A stretch of DNA of 64,000 bases from Steinernema hermaphroditum (Eukaryota; Nematoda; Chromadorea; Rhabditida; Steinernematidae), in contig CM059625.1 in assembly GCA_030435675.1 (NCBI GenBank), positions 12,586,001 through 12,650,000 on the forward strand, given 5' to 3'. How positions within the stretch are numbered: position 1 is the first letter of the stretch; every line of letters starts with the position of its first letter. Below, piece by piece: positions 23,919 to 33,477 of the stretch. The notes below the pieces were generated by a model. The model did not search any database. It had not been told where the DNA came from and was given only the letters and a program-made list of their open reading frames with translations. Made by a program: the position numbers and the translations under genes.

Positions 23919-25891
23919 TTAGAAGAGATCACGGTTAATGCTCCAGCGGTTCCGCGCTTTCCTGAAGAGACGGAATCGGTTGGGTAGAGCGAAGAGTGGA
24001 GTGACGACCACGAACCGTTCATCCTGATTCGAATTGGAGCGGAGGCATTTTGCTTCGCGATGTCCAAGACTTGTTGACGTTAATGGGAGCGATGATGTGC
24101 GCATTTCGGCTCCCCACGGATGACTCGGCGCCGCGGGTCCGAATGGCCCCGGTGCCAATGTCGGTCGACCGGTGGAAAAACAATTCACTTCCTCGTCCGA
24201 AGCCAAAAAACGCCATCCCAACACTCGCCGAAGGGCTACGCGGAATCGTCTGAACACGGTCGTTTAGTTTTTTCGAAGATAATTAGAGGAAGGGGCCTAA
24301 CCTTGACATGAGCATGTAAACTGCAAAAGTGAAGGGGTGAACGGCGATGACGATGACGTTGGCGATGGCCTGAATGTGAGGACTTGTTGCAAACGCGAGG
24401 CCGTCGCTGGTGCTTGGGAAGAACTCAGTTATTTTGGCCAAAATTATGCACGCCGTCGAGGGGACCCTGGCCAGAAGGAAGATCAGAATGATGACCACGA
24501 GCATGATGGTCGTGTTCCGAGATGAAGTTCTGTTCGAGAGGCGGTGGTGTCTTTGTTTTCTGCAAGAAACGATTCTTTCCGACTCCGCTTTACATGTTCA
24601 AGACACTCACGAAAGTTCCATTTTGTCTGCAGTGCGGATAGTACGAATCAGGAGTACGGTAATGACAAGCAGGATTGTGCTGGGAATGAAGACCAGAAAG
24701 GAGAGGCGGCAGAAGTCAAAGACTGTCACGAAAGTGTTAACCCCTATTTCTTTGACGATGTCGGAATGTCCTATGAAGCAGCGGGCCACCCAAATCGTCA
24801 TGTCAACGTCGCCGTACTACAAAGGCACTTTCACTTAGGCTGATTAGGTCTAACACTCACATGGAGGCAGAAGTGGTAAATAACACGCGATTCAACTATG
24901 CAGTGGAGAAACGTCCAAAACAGAGTTATTACGACGATGACCGATGAGAAACGGTGCATCATTTGCCGTGTGCACCAGTAAGCCGACCGGAGGGGGTAGT
25001 GTACGGCAATGAAGCTTAAAAGATTCGATTCAAAAAAGTCATCTGTAGCCTTGTCTACCGTTGGCATCCAAGGAGGAGAGTGAAGAGCGTGACGAGAGTG
25101 TTGAAGAAGAACGGTAACACTTCCATGCAGATCTTGTGGAGGTAACAGAGTTCGATGTGCTGATTGATGTCGTTTTTGTGATCGAATGTGTAGTACCACA
25201 GTGTGAACGGCAAGGGTACGATAGCGCCACACAGGGCGCAGATGGCCATCGCAAGTAAGGGGTCGATCGTACTTGTTTTCTGAAAATGCTCGTGAACTGT
25301 TGGCATCGCACGTATGTAGCACTCTTGAAACACTCGTGTGTTTGAGAACGGGGCATTCTACCTTCGAAACCTACGCATTTTCTGAACTGCTTTAAAATTC
25401 TTCTGCACGCTTTCCTATTCAATTCTGAGTCACAAAATTCCCCCCTTTCCTCTCTACACATGTTTAAATGCATGCGACACAAATCCAATCTAAAATGACG
25501 TGTGAGAGAAGAAGCATATCAAAAGCAGACTAATTAAAGCGTGGGAATCGACAACCCCCGCACAGCCGAACCGAAAGCATACCGATTTCTGGCAGGACAA
25601 TACAAATATGACGATGCCGTTGGTGACGACGACAAGACACGACAGTACTGGGAGCAGGAAGCCGTAGATGAGGGTGATCTCCGTAGTATTGTCCGAGTCA
25701 AGGAACTGTAGCATCGTCGCCGAGGTGCATGTATTCCAGTAACTGTCGTAGAAGAGGTCGTCAGAGTCGTTGCAGTTTATCGCTCTCCCATTACCGTACA
25801 CCTAATTTGCAATCATAAATATCTAAGCGCCAATTTATAATGTCTCTACCTCGTGCTGTTGACAAATCTCGACATTTTGGTCGGAGAACAT
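23919..25891 (-). CDS. Neuropeptide GPCR, sex-peptide/myoinhibitory-peptide receptor-like (FMRFamide/DMSR group)
   Basis: Seven exons: 25891-25850, 25801-25583, 25279-25059, 25014-24861, 24816-24611, 24559-24302 and 24249-23919. All are phase-consistent and give about 476 residues. The N terminus is extracellular with an N-x-T site (DNTTE). TM1 is YGFLLPVLSCLVVVTNGIVI. TM2 continues into PLPFTLWYYTF, a pattern shared by arthropod and nematode SPR and myosuppressin receptors. TM3 ends in GCQRFIAVHYPLRSAYWCT, with QRF replacing DRY as in SPR-type receptors. TM5 is followed by a basic loop and by NTTIMLVVIILIFLLARVPS (TM6) and HPFTFAVYMLMSR (TM7 end). Conserved cysteines sit before TM3 and in extracellular loop 2. 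The roughly 110-residue C-terminal tail is Arg- and Ser-rich. Expected ligand is a short amidated neuropeptide (MIP or FLP class). Which one is not visible. Confidence 0.82.
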
Positions 25892-25958
25892 CGTAAACAA
25901 CTGCGGAGAAGAAGGGCGAAGTGCCGATCGGCTTCAGAAGAGACGAAGCGGAGGAACG

Positions 25959-25991
25959 ACCAACTCAGTTTGGCTGAGAGGCTGAGTTGGT
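25959..25991. repeat. 10-bp perfect inverted repeat in the peptide-GPCR upstream region
   Basis: ACCAACTCAG and CTGAGTTGGT are separated by 13 bases, 68 bp upstream of the receptor ATG. It could be a leader hairpin or a palindromic factor site. Confidence 0.55.
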
Positions 25992-28393
25992 ATAAACACG
26001 CCTGCTGATCACGCAGAAGTCATTCATAATTCATTAAGTAAAAGTAAGCTGCGGCGCGATGAAATAATCCAAATTGAGAGAGAAGCCGTTCGAAGGCAGC
26101 ACCGAAGGAGGTCTCTGAACGAAAGAGGTTGATTGCGAGATGGCAGCACTCGGAATTCACTGTTCACGGCCTCGCGTGGGGCGTCGGTAGGAAGGGAAAA
26201 CGGAGAAAGTGAGGAAAGGGCGCGGGAGAAAACCGTGCCAATTACGATATAATAATTACGAAAACACTGAGTAATTAGCAAATTCTCACGTACAACAAGC
26301 TAGCACTTCTGGTGTTGTCAAAAAATAGACGAGAAATGGGTTAACATCTGTTTTCACGGCGCCGCGTCCGTGACTAACAATGTGTCTTTTCGTCGCCGTT
26401 CAAATTGGTGGGAGTGGTCAAGTTCGAAACCGCAGAGAAAGGCACACCTTGTCTAATCGAGCACCTGCTCAGCTTACACAGCGTAATTCGCACAGGCTTC
26501 TTCCAAAAAAAATCCTTCAACTGGATGGCCTTAACAAAAGGAAATGCTTCTGGCAGCGACATTGAGGGGGAGGGGCAGGAGACGCCACGAACAGAAACGG
26601 ACGCTCTTTATAAATACACTCCGATTCCGTTTGTGGCAGGAGGGAGGCCGCATCCTTAAGGAGGGAAGGGAGGTAGCGCCTTCCGTTTTTCACGGCCCAA
26701 ATAAACAAAAACGCCCTTTCACGGAACTATAAAGATCAGAGTTGAGCTTGACGCTGTCGACGGGGAAAAGGAGGCGGAGCACAAGCGTTTAAAAGAATAG
26801 AACTTGGAACGTTGACTTCGTAACTAAATGGTCGCAAATACATATGTTGGTGGAGAACGGCGTTGACTATTGCCAATACCATAGTCCCTGACCGATTACA
26901 CTGTCTGTAGATGGAGTGCAAATGCACAGCTCAGGACCAAAAATCTTCAATTTCAGTGGAGTGCTCAGGTGGCCGACGTTCCCGCTGAAATGCTGTCTAA
27001 AGGAAGAAGAAGCGGAAGTGAGAAGCGAGTTGAATGGGATGAGGTCAACGCGAGTCTCGGTACAACACCACCGAAAAACAACAACAATTAGTATCGAATA
27101 ATGCAAATGTGAATGAAGGCGCGATCGTTTTGTTACACATCTCTTCATCAATATTTCATGAGTTCCTCAGGGAAGGCGCTGAAGGTGACAGAAATCCGCT
27201 TCGCCATTTAGAATTCGCATCCTAAACGATTTACCCGCGGAGGAAAAATTGGAAAAATGAATTAATAGCCGTGATTATGAGTAGAATACCGCGGTCTTTT
27301 CAACGAAGCCGAGACAAAAAGGGATCCTCAGAATCGGGAACCGCTATTATTATGGGTAAACGAAAACAAGCGGCGGATATCTAAAGAAAGAACAAGGCGA
27401 TCTAATTAAACGCTGCACGTTGCAACGACAGGCACAGAAAACCGGCCTTTCCCACACATCCTCGCTTTTGAATTCTGCATAACAAATGCGTATTCAACGA
27501 TCGTATCTCCATGTGCAGAAACTGGAAGCCAGAGCGAAGATTCAAAAACTCGTCGAACGTGTGGAATATTTGAAAAGACGACTTTCATGACGAAGTTTCG
27601 AACAACCGTTTGGAACCACTCAAACAGATTGAGAGTATAACGTAGAAGTCTAGTGAAGTCGCAGCTAAGAAGAAATCTTAAAAATGAATGCTAACAAGTG
27701 GGGATTCACTGAATTCGAAAGAAAACTTAAACTAAACGCGAACATTGCATTAATGTTTAATGTCCCTTTGCCCTTCTATTCTAAAGCACTGATTTCCTAG
27801 TCACATTAAGAGAGGCCCTAAATAGTGTAAGACAAGTGGGAAGAACAACATCTATCCTTGTGTAAAAGGCGTTAAACTGAAATGTGGAAGAGCTGTTTTG
27901 TTTTTGAGTTCTAGCAGCTTTAGCGTGATGCTTGTGGCTCCCTGTCCAACGTTCAACGATTCAAATCCCCTGTCCAACGTTTTGTTCTTTGTAAGCAAGT
28001 GGTCAGACTGTTATGTTTCAAAGGCATTTTGACTCGTCCGCATGTCATTCGCAGAATGCTTGCGGCTGGAGGCAAAACGTTAGAAGGGCGCTTTTTTTGT
28101 GCTGAACGGGTCAACGAGCAAAAGATGATCGGGAATAGTGAAACAGCGCGAAGTGAGTACGAGTGTTTACGGAAATGAAGAGAGGATCGCCTGGGGAGTT
28201 GAAAAGGAAGGCGAGTCCAACCACACAGCCGAGAACGAGACTCACACGCTGTTTTCAAAACACTGCAAGTCTGGATCGGACGTAATCCGGCAACGATTCC
28301 CCGCGAAGGTTCACTGTCCTTTGGCGACGTGTGTCCGCCGCTCACAAGTGCGGCAGAAAGCGGACACTGAACCAAAGAGCTAAAGTCCTAAAG
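25992..28393. other. Intergenic region without supported gene
   Basis: Contains only short open frames on both strands with no domain, paired splice sites or RNA-gene signature. The right part of the region overlaps the likely 3' end of the SET gene. Confidence 0.45.
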
Positions 28394-28399
28394 TTTATT
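28394..28399 (-). terminator. Poly(A) signal AATAAA of the SET-domain gene
   Basis: AATAAA on the minus strand 128 bp downstream of the stop codon. Confidence 0.45.
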
Positions 28400-28526
28400 T
28401 AGACAGAGAAGAGCTGGGAGTAATGTTACTTGAACAACGAATTTAGTGGAAGTATTTATCACAGTCCGAAACACATTTAAATGACCAGAATATCCTGAGA
28501 TCACGATGGTAAGCGCGTGTGATCAA

Positions 28527-29667
28527 TCAGGATGTAGCCGTAAAAGACATCGGCAAAAATCCACGGCATTCCGCTTCCCCGCAATAGCACCTCTTTGCAC
28601 GCCTGAACTCGCCCGATCCGACCTGGTCTTGCTCTCCGGAGAGTCCATAGTCGTAACAGACCTCTTCCCCTAAACGTAACAGGAATACTTGACAAAACAG
28701 ACCGGTCCGTTAACTTCTCACCCTTCTCAATCTGACGGCTAGTGAAGAGCGCGATATGGGGAGCTTCAGAGTTAATTCGCACAATACATGGCTTGAGGTT
28801 AGGATTGCAACTGTGGTTGACAAACCGGGCAATATTGCCACGGAAGCGGGCATCGATGAAGCTGGTTTTCGGCGTACCTAGACGTTCGCGATATGACGGT
28901 GAACAAAGAGTTCAAACTAACCACCAAAATGCTCAACAACTGTAAATGTATAATTGTGAAGAACATCTTCTGAGAGAGCCGAATGACGTTTTTCCACCTC
29001 TTCTTTCGATATAAGTTCACCGGCGTACTCGCACACGAAGGTACCTTCCTTGATGGTCTCGTCCGCAAGGATCCCGTAGCCCTTATTTATAATTGACACC
29101 ATCTGCAAGTCTCTACTCCTATAGAATATGTGTCATATAGGCTGTCTCACCTTAAGCTTCACTTGGATGCCATTCTGCACAACACGGTTCCCACAGGAAC
29201 GAGGCAGCAACGCGCAAGCGCACGAGTCGGAACACTCGACGACGGTGTCGGTATTGGCCTTATCCAAGCGACCTTGATCATTGTAATTTTTCTGTAAACA
29301 CATGCAACAACATTACTCGACACGTAACACATCCACCGTTCACTAAACAAATGGCCCATTGACTCTAAACACAGCAAATGTGTTTTCGCCAGTTCGTGAG
29401 TATTTCGCCATTTTTCCACTCATTCTGATCAGATTTGTTTAGCTCCAAAACACTGGAAATGAGAGTGCAACGAACTTTTTTTTTGTTCGCCAACAACTGC
29501 TATACAAAAGAACTTACATCCTTATTTGTGTACTGGACACATTTGCAGTTTTCTCCACATACAGCCGTGGGACAATCGCAACCGACGAAGAGTTCCTCGA
29601 AGAGTTTTTCAGCGTCGACGCCGGGTCCGGGCACAAGCTGCTCGATGTGATCGTACGAATTGTTCAT
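28527..29667 (-). CDS. Compact SET-domain histone lysine methyltransferase (SETMAR/SET-23-like)
   Basis: Exons 29667-29518, 29291-29151, 29102-28922, 28877-28722 and 28669-28527 give about 247 residues. In order: a VPGPGVD motif; a pre-SET zinc cluster (CDCPTAVCGENCKC, then VECSDSCACALLPRSCGNRVVQ); SET core with KGYGILADETIKEGTFVCEYAGE; the catalytic/SAM motif RFVNHSCNPN; then EEVCYDYG; and a post-SET CYCGEAECRGFLP. All pre-SET and post-SET cysteines and the NHSC motif are present, so the enzyme should be active. Pre-SET plus a short chain matches SUV39-family members such as C. elegans SET-23 and the SET part of SETMAR, expected to methylate histone H3 in the nucleus. An extra 9-codon first exon (29794-29768, donor TGT|GTAGGT) joins in phase and is a possible alternative start. 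The exon 4 donor (AAGG|GTGAGA) was chosen because it restores the GEEVCYDYG junction. Confidence 0.85.
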
Positions 29668-30064
29668 GATCTGAAATTCGTAGACAATTACGCAAATCGT
29701 AACAAAAAGCTGCTGTTTACGACAAAACACGGATTTTGAATGCACGAACTGCTGCGACGCTACCTACACATAGAAGTTTCACAGGGTGATACATTGAAAT
29801 GCAAATAAAAGCTCGCACTAAAAGCGATATGAGTCGATAAGTCCCGTAAAAGTGAACGTTCAAAGTTCAATGAATCAACGAAAAAGTGTGTCACCGCAAA
29901 CCGTGTCGAACACTCCTTAAAGCACAGTTTCGCTATAGCTAGCCGCTATATAAGTACGAAAAGGCAAAACGGTGACTGGTTTTTTGATAACTCCGGATGA
30001 CGAGCGATGCGGGAAACAACCGCTCGCGAGAGCAACTTCCCAGGCGACTGATGCCGAACTGATC

Positions 30065-30146
30065 GAATCTGTCTGAAATCACTGAATCTGTCTGAAATCA
30101 CTGAATCTGTCTGAAATCACTGAATCTGTCTGAAATCACTGAATCA
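30065..30146. repeat. 19-bp tandem repeat, four full copies
   Basis: Unit gaatctgtctgaaatcact is repeated four times without mismatch and followed by a partial copy. It lies between the SET gene and ced-2. Perfect identity suggests recent expansion. Confidence 0.9.
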
Positions 30147-30341
30147 GCCTTCACAGTTCTGCTTAAAAACGAAAATAAAGCAAAATTCTCTCGCAAAACT
30201 GTAAGCTGTAAGACATGAGTAACTTTTGGATGAATATGAGATCAGTTGCAGTTGTCATAGATGTGGGGCGGATGAGAAGATATCAGAAATCGACTCCGCG
30301 CAAGCAAATATTCATCCAATAAACAGAAGTCAGCATACCCC

Positions 30342-30347
30342 TTTATT
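30342..30347 (-). terminator. Poly(A) signal AATAAA of ced-2
   Basis: AATAAA on the minus strand about 130 bp after the ced-2 stop codon. Confidence 0.5.
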
Positions 30348-30478
30348 ATGACGGATCATATGTACAGTCACGGTTACCAGCACGTATAAATACGAGTTGT
30401 AAAGCACAAAATGCCAGTTGAGAACTTATAATGTACGTATTTAAGTGAGTCGATGAATGTAGGCAAGTTGAGGCGTTC

Positions 30479-31610
30479 TCAGGATGACACGGCGCTTGTG
30501 TCCTTAACGAATTCCACGTAAGTGAAAGGGAACTTCCCTCGTTTCCCGTTGAGCGTTCCTTCGCAGAGACCGGAAGGTTCGATCTTCGTTAGCTGGATGA
30601 AGTCACCTTTCTAAAAGTTGGATATTGATACACGGCGGATTCATTTATACTGCTCAGCCACGAAACTGTTTGAGAATAATCTCTTCCCTTTTAATTTTTC
30701 TTTGTTTCTTTTCAATAAAACAATAAAAAAGGTAGGAATATGGAACCGTACCATTAGTCGAAGAGATTCCGTATCGTAAGCGCTAGGTTGTCGATCGAAC
30801 ATCACTCGAACAAGGGCCGGGACACGGATCTGTCCGTTCAGCGGACCTCCTTGCGGCGGGATCCCGATGTCGGATGCTTCACTCGTGGCTGAATTCGTGC
30901 TGAACCGCTTATCAGAGTTTATGGACGAGGCGCTTCCACTCGCGTGCATGTGCGGCTGACTGAGACGGTCGCCTTCTGTATGCTGAAAGCAAATCAGCGA
31001 AACTTTTCAAGTAGACACTTACTGTTTGAACATAGTTAGCCGGAATGAGTCCTGTGCAGTTGAGAGCATTCCTCGCCTTCCACCACTCAGGTTCTGGCTT
31101 CGCAATCACCTCTAGTAATTCCCCTCGCTCGAAAGGAAGGTCAGAAAGACGTTCGCCTTCGAACTTGTAGAGACCAATCACTTTGTCAATGCACTTTTTC
31201 ATGACGGGCTTTGTTAAGCTAACCGAGTCAAGAATCCGCATCTTGTAGTGGTTAAGCAGCGTCGGAATGTCCACGAACTGCTGATCTGCGATCTATACAA
31301 CAGCTTTATCAAAGTCTTCTTCCCATCGCTTACCTTTACATTTGTTCTGCCATCTTCCAGTTCGACTTTTTCAATCAAATAATGACGAATCTTCTCAATA
31401 CCTTCTCTGAACATACAATTCAGTATAATGCGCTCGTCTATACGAATCCAATTACCTCACGCTAAGCGAATAACCTCCTTGAGTCGACGAATCTCGCAGC
31501 AGAAATGATCCCAGGGTCGAGGTGTCACTCATAAGAAGGCGATGCGCTTCTTCACGATCGATGTTCGAGAAGTAGAAGCTGTCCCAGTCGTAGGGATCAA
31601 ACGATGACAT
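30479..31610 (-). CDS. ced-2: CED-2/Crk SH2-SH3-SH3 adaptor
   Basis: Five exons (31610-31456, 31406-31334, 31292-31023, 30982-30752, 30610-30479) give about 286 residues, close to the 279 of C. elegans CED-2. The SH2 domain covers about residues 8-105, with the phosphotyrosine-binding arginine in GSFLLRDSS. The first SH3 (about 115-170) has ALYDF-like GLYKFEGERLSDLPFERGE, the EWWKARN tryptophans and GLIPANYV. A Ser-rich linker follows, then a second SH3 (about 205-280) with KGDFIQLTKIEPSGLCEGTL and GKFPFTYVEFV. The second SH3 lacks the WW pair, as in the atypical C-terminal SH3 of Crk. Crk proteins link tyrosine-phosphorylated receptors and docking proteins to DOCK180/CED-5 and ELMO/CED-12, activating Rac for engulfment and cell migration. 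The 1.87-kb gap to plexin holds a duplicated segment (see below). Confidence 0.93.
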
Positions 31611-31896
31611 TTTGTATGGGGATGTTCGCCGAGAAACCAACAGTTTAATGAGGATGGGCGCCTCTTCGGAATATCTGCCGACCGCCGTACAGTCACCATA
31701 AGAGCGTTTTGTGTTTACCGTAAGCAACGTCTACAGTCAGGATCCGAGCTGTGAGACATTTGCCTGGATACACTCACAGGATACGATGCATGTCAAGAAG
31801 TTGCGGGAAATATCAAAATTTAGCAAACACTGGACCTATCTTGCGGCTTCGTTTATCAATTAACAGTCGTGAATGTGCAAGGTGACCCAGTTTTTA

Positions 31897-32119
31897 TGTC
31901 ATTGTTTGCTTTACATCCATGTTTCGTGCGTGTTTTTCGACCGCCGCGCCAAAACTGCGTGGCCAATTTAGTTTGTGTGAACCGAACTGATCGATGTGAG
32001 CGTCGTCAGTCAACGGTAAGCTAGAAAGCTTCTTATATATAACTCATCTTTGCTCCGTTCAGGTCTCTGTACAACAACAGTAAGCTAACCGACAGGTCAT
32101 CAAGAAGCGCTGTCAACTC
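31897..32119 (+). repeat. Copy 1 of a ~220-bp direct duplication
   Basis: This segment matches 32696-32915 over its whole length with scattered substitutions, roughly 85-90% by eye. Both copies retain an intron-like pattern on the plus strand (CAACG|GTAAG, then CCGTTCAG|GTCTCTG, about 55 bp). In this copy the ATG found in copy 2 is GTG. Confidence 0.8.
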
Positions 32120-32695
32120 TTATTGGACTCTTTTATAGCCATTCACATGGTGTTTACGAACGTCAGCGTGGCCGTCACGTGATTCAAAAAGACGCACACA
32201 TCATGACGGCGATACGTGAACACCGTGTCACCGACAACGGCTTACAGCAGCCAGTCAATTATGTGTTCGGTCTTTCGACCGAACGGTTCCAAAAATTGTA
32301 CTCTTACGAGTACGCCATTTGCACATGAGCGGTTAATGAGGTTCCAAAAATTTAAGTTCAACGTTTGTGGCAAGAAAATGCACCCACTACATGACAAAGC
32401 GACAGTCTGTCTGCAACGTCAATACCGATGGAGTGCAGAGAAGGCAGGGTAACTTTCTAGACATACAGCGTCTGTTTAGACGTCTAAATCTCGTACCACG
32501 CCGATCGCGGCTTTGTGCATGGAACTTTTTCCGTCATACATTTGCAGTGTCCCTTCCAGGCTTATAAATTTATTAAAGTATGCTTAAAAATCGTATGAAA
32601 ACAAATCATCAACCTAATGATTTCGCGAAAGGACATTCAGTGTATTTAAAATCGGAGCAAAAACCTGGGCTTATGCTCCTGTTTTTGGATTGCTC

Positions 32696-32915
32696 TGTCA
32701 GTTTTTGCGTTACATCCATGTTTTGTGCGTGTGTCGACTGCCGCGCCAGAACTGCGTGGCCGATTTAGCTTATGTGAACGGAATTGATCGATATGAGCGT
32801 CGTCAGTCAACGGTAAGTTAGAAAGCTTCTTATCTAGAACTCATCTTTGCTCCGTTCAGGTCTCTGTGCAACAACAACAAGCTAACCGACGGGTCATCAA
32901 GAAGCGCTATCAACT
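32696..32915 (+). repeat. Copy 2 of a ~220-bp direct duplication
   Basis: Homologous to 31897-32119, with starts 799 bp apart. Here ATG (at about 32793) opens a frame which, after removal of the intron-like segment, runs 25 codons to a stop. Between the copies is about 570 bp of unique sequence with no recognised gene. The pair lies in the region between the divergent-side start of ced-2 and the plexin 3' end. It could be a duplicated promoter, 5' exon or small RNA gene. Confidence 0.8.
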
Positions 32916-33400
32916 GAAGGCTTGTCGGCTCTAACTCTTCAAGGAATTCACCCACATAAGTCGAATAGTCTTTATTTATCGCGATAGCAACAAAAGCAAA
33001 CAGTTTCGTCGGCACAATCAACATTTCTGTGACAGCAGATCGGTGGTTTCTTTGTTCGGTATCATACATGGGAATTATTAAATTTTTTTCTGAATAACGC
33101 AATATACAGTTGTCAACACTGTCGATAATTACCCGTTACATGAAGGACAACAATCAATAGAATAAATAGAGGTTGAAGTGGATTGACAGAACATCGAAAG
33201 TGCGATATAGAATGAAGCGATGAAAAGAATTGCTGTGACCAAAGTGAAAACAAAGAGAACGATGAAGATGTAAACCTTGATGCACGATGACGATGATGAG
33301 CCTCAGCGACTGACATCGATAGACTCACTGGTTCTGTATGTACACACATGAAGGAGATGAATAGAGCAGTATCACAATCTTGAGGAATAGATGTGGCGCG

Positions 33401-33406
33401 TTTAAT
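33401..33406 (-). terminator. Candidate poly(A) signal ATTAAA of plexin
   Basis: ATTAAA on the minus strand 72 bp downstream of the plexin stop codon. It is a common variant hexamer. Confidence 0.4.
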
Positions 33407-33477
33407 ACTCTGAGATTTCTACGGGAAGGAAATTATCTACTAAAGAATATATACACCCCTGAGCGGGAGGCAGACCC

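Noticed and set aside
24544..24843. Plus-strand frames overlapping the peptide GPCR
   Set aside because: Antisense to transmembrane exons with correct splice phase.
26405..26460. tRNA-like GTTCGAAAC box
   Set aside because: No cloverleaf or A box can be drawn around it.
27953..28375. 140-codon minus-strand frame upstream of the SET gene's end
   Set aside because: Composition is random-looking, with a competing frame on the other strand and no homology signature.
31897..32120. Spliced-leader RNA gene as explanation of the duplicated module
   Set aside because: A donor-like GTAAG is present, but no Sm-binding site with the expected stem-loops and no clear leader of usual length could be seen.
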